A DNA stretch of 64,000 nt from contig NZ_STFF01000009.1 of the NCBI RefSeq assembly GCF_004834005.1, positions 26,649 to 90,648 of the forward strand. The letters run 5' to 3'. The DNA is from Niastella caeni (lineage in GTDB: Bacteria > Bacteroidota > Bacteroidia > Chitinophagales > Chitinophagaceae). Under the pieces are notes generated by a model, which saw only the letters and a list, made by a program, of their open reading frames with translations, was not told where the DNA came from and made no database searches. Position 1 is the stretch's first letter. Each line of letters starts with the position of its first letter. Position numbers and translations under genes: made by a program. Of the stretch, positions 62,409 to 64,000 are shown piece after piece.

Positions 62409-63566
62409 ATGTCTAAAAGAGATTATTACGAAATATTAGGGGTTGCAAAAGGTGCATCGCCGGATGAAATTAAAAAGGCTTATCGTAAGGCAGCCATGCA
62501 ATTTCACCCCGACCGGAACCCTGGCGATAAAACCGCCGAAGAAAAATTCAAGGAAGCCTATGAAGCATATGAAGTATTGAGCGATGCCGACAAGCGCGCG
62601 CAATATGATCGCTTTGGACATGCTGGTGTACAAGGCAATGGCCGGGGCTTTGGTGGCGGCAATGCCAATATGGAAGATATCTTCAGCCAGTTCGGTGATA
62701 TTTTCGGTGATGATATTTTCGGTAGCTTTTTTGGTGGCGGCGGCGGCAGAAGAGGTGGTCAGCGGATGCGCGGTGTACGCGGCAGCAACCTGCGCATAAA
62801 AATTAAATTGACCTACGAGGAAATCGCCAAAGGCGTAACCAAACAGGTTAAAGTAAAAAAACATGTGCCCTGTAATACCTGTCATGGCAGCGGCGCTAAA
62901 GATAAAGGAAGCGTTCAAACCTGTGGCACCTGCGGCGGTAGCGGGCAGGTTCGCAAAGTTTCCAATACATTCCTGGGTCAAATGCAAACGGTAACTACCT
63001 GTCCTACCTGTAATGGTGAAGGTTCGGTAGTAACCGCAAAATGTGGTTCGTGTAAAGGAGAAGGAAGGGTGTATGGCGAAGAAACCGTTACGCTCGATAT
63101 TCCTGCCGGTGTAGGAGAAGGCATGCAACTGAGCCTGGGTGGCAGGGGTAATGCCGGTGAACGCGGCGGACCTCCCGGCGACCTGATCGTTTTAATTGAA
63201 GAAGAACAACATAAAGAATTGCATCGTGACGGGTTGAATGTGGCGTATGAACTGCATATTACGTTCCCCGATGCGTGCTTCGGCACCTCGGTTGAAGTAC
63301 CTACCATCGACGGCCGGGCCAAGATCAAAATACCGCCAGGTACCCAGAGCGGAAAAATATTCCGGCTGAAAGGAAAAGGTTTCCCTGGCGTGAACTCTTA
63401 CGAAAAAGGCGACCAGCTTATTTATGTGAACGTGTGGACGCCTCAGCAGGTTTCCCCAGAAGAGAAAGCCATGCTGGAGAAATTGAACAATTCACCCAAC
63501 TTCAAACCACAACCTGAAAAATCTGATAAAAGCTTTTTTGATAAAGTGAGAGAGATGTTTTCGTAA
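62409..63566 (+). CDS. dnaJ: Chaperone protein DnaJ
   Basis: The Hsp40 cochaperone that stimulates DnaK ATPase and delivers substrates. The 385-residue protein from ATG 62409 has a J domain with HPD (MQFHPDRNPGDK), a Gly/Phe-rich stretch (NGRGFGGGNANMEDIFSQFG), four CxxCxGxG zinc motifs (CNTCHGSG, CGTCGGSG, CPTCNGEG, CGSCKGEG) and the C-terminal substrate-binding domain. The open frame back to 62331 is spacer repeat and not coding, so MSKRDYYEILGV is the start. Confidence 0.97.
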   Translation: MSKRDYYEILGVAKGASPDEIKKAYRKAAMQFHPDRNPGDKTAEEKFKEAYEAYEVLSDADKRAQYDRFGHAGVQGNGRGFGGGNANMEDIFSQFGDIFGDDIFGSFFGGGGGRRGGQRMRGVRGSNLRIKIKLTYEEIAKGVTKQVKVKKHVPCNTCHGSGAKDKGSVQTCGTCGGSGQVRKVSNTFLGQMQTVTTCPTCNGEGSVVTAKCGSCKGEGRVYGEETVTLDIPAGVGEGMQLSLGGRGNAGERGGPPGDLIVLIEEEQHKELHRDGLNVAYELHITFPDACFGTSVEVPTIDGRAKIKIPPGTQSGKIFRLKGKGFPGVNSYEKGDQLIYVNVWTPQQVSPEEKAMLEKLNNSPNFKPQPEKSDKSFFDKVREMFS

Positions 63567-63570
63567 TACG

Positions 63571-63657
63571 AATGTGCAAATGCCATTCCTGTGCAGCCAA
63601 CTGATTATTTCTAACACGTCATCATACGTGAAGGCCGCGCAAAAGCATTTGCACATT
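63571..63657. repeat. Inverted word repeat after dnaJ
   Basis: AATGTGCAAATGC (63571-63583) and GCATTTGCACATT (63645-63657) are perfect 13-base complements that bracket 61 bases. The arm word ATGTGCAAATG also occurs at 47628-47638. It lies between the convergent dnaJ and VWA genes, so a terminator role is plausible. Confidence 0.55.
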
Positions 63658-63674
63658 TTCTAATTTTCCAATTT

Positions 63675-64000
63675 TCAATTTGATTTCTTCCGTTTCCGCT
63701 CCCTCCCATATATCTTCTTCGCCTTTTCAATATTGGTAATAAACTCCTGTTGAATGGCATCCTGCTCATCTGCTGATTCGGAAGCCAGCTTTATTACCTC
63801 ACTCCAGCTATAAGTGCGGGCATACTTTGAATCTTTCAACAATGCGGCAAACATCGCCACCGAAGATGCAAACCGGTAGGTTGATGGCAAACTATTAAAT
63901 GGCGTAACCGCATATAAACAACGATATGAGGTAATACGTTGTAAGGTATCGTTAGGCAGCTTATATCGTACGTTGATCTTAGCCAGGTTAGCATTGTTGG
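63675..64000 (-). CDS. VWA-domain protein, C-terminal part (YfbK/DUF3520-like), cut by window edge
   Basis: The frame is open from the stop at 63675 to the window edge, about 108 residues read. They include VRYKLPNDTLQRITSYRC, STYRFASSVAMFAALLKDSK and YSWSEVIKLASESADEQDAI, with a basic tail. This matches the C-terminal DUF3520 region of YfbK-like von Willebrand factor A proteins, periplasmic or membrane-associated in other bacteria. A TTG at 63890 has been read as a start by default but is not one: the frame continues upstream. The rest of the gene is outside the window. Confidence 0.7.
   Translation of the reverse strand, partial: NNANLAKINVRYKLPNDTLQRITSYRCLYAVTPFNSLPSTYRFASSVAMFAALLKDSKYARTYSWSEVIKLASESADEQDAIQQEFITNIEKAKKIYGRERKRKKSN

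Noticed and set aside
62436..63128. 230-codon minus-strand open frame opposite dnaJ
   Set aside because: Antisense shadow of the Gly-rich and zinc-motif part of dnaJ; composition (Ala/Gly/Phe-rich) mirrors that.

Overview
The window looks like a chromosomal segment of a Bacteroidota bacterium, most likely Chitinophagaceae (Niastella/Chitinophaga-like). The support is: two SusC/SusD pairs, one with an ECF sigma/FecR module; type IX secretion cargo and a PorP/SprF protein; AT-rich promoters of the TAnnTTTG type; and moderate GC. The genus is inferred from gene content only. No rRNA, tRNA, transposase, integrase, phage gene or CRISPR array was seen.

Layout. 1-6.3 kb: pckA, a DUF922-type metalloprotease-like protein, a membrane sulfatase-fold protein with a deoxynucleoside kinase, trpS, gatC. 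6.3-12.7 kb: two LolD/MacB-type ABC ATPases, a cobalamin adenosyltransferase, a lone leucine-rich-repeat plus KAP NTPase membrane protein, a DUF2795 protein, fabI. 12.7-18.4 kb: recN, a TPR protein, and a zinc-ribbon/Nif3-like pair. 18.5-24.6 kb: small hypothetical proteins, a membrane-tethered LuxR-type HTH protein, a repeat-rich spacer, a large MG2/TonB-plug protein and a thioesterase. 24.7-31.3 kb: a B12-responsive block with metE and nrdB-nrdA, each transcription unit led by its own cobalamin riboswitch. 31.6-39.4 kb: an M32 carboxypeptidase, a lipoprotein, a giant PKD-repeat type B T9SS cargo protein and a PorP/SprF protein. 39.5-46.4 kb: sigma-FecR-SusC-SusD unit. 46.4-55.7 kb: hypothetical protein, peroxiredoxin, a minimal T9SS-sorted protein, AraC regulator, NTF2-like protein, RlmI-like methyltransferase, a glycoside-hydrolase-like protein and a serine hydrolase. 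55.8-60.9 kb: second SusC/SusD pair. 61.7-64 kb: grpE, dnaJ and the end of a VWA-domain protein.

How genes work together. The clearest regulatory logic is B12: the two riboswitches precede the B12-independent methionine synthase and a class Ia ribonucleotide reductase, so both should be repressed when cobalamin is plentiful. The organism also encodes a corrinoid adenosyltransferase. The sigma/FecR/SusC/SusD unit has the architecture of a TonB-dependent trans-envelope signalling and uptake system.

The most striking structure not explained by genes is in the spacers. Many are built from a recurring vocabulary: an octamer tandem repeat (consensus CCTYRTTG), a hairpin element seen three times (CCCGAC...GGGACAAGTTGTG), and degenerate words arranged as long inverted repeats at operon ends. 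The most interesting single gene is the LRR-KAP NTPase at 7732-10257, which has repeat-rich spacers on both sides. Function there is inference only.
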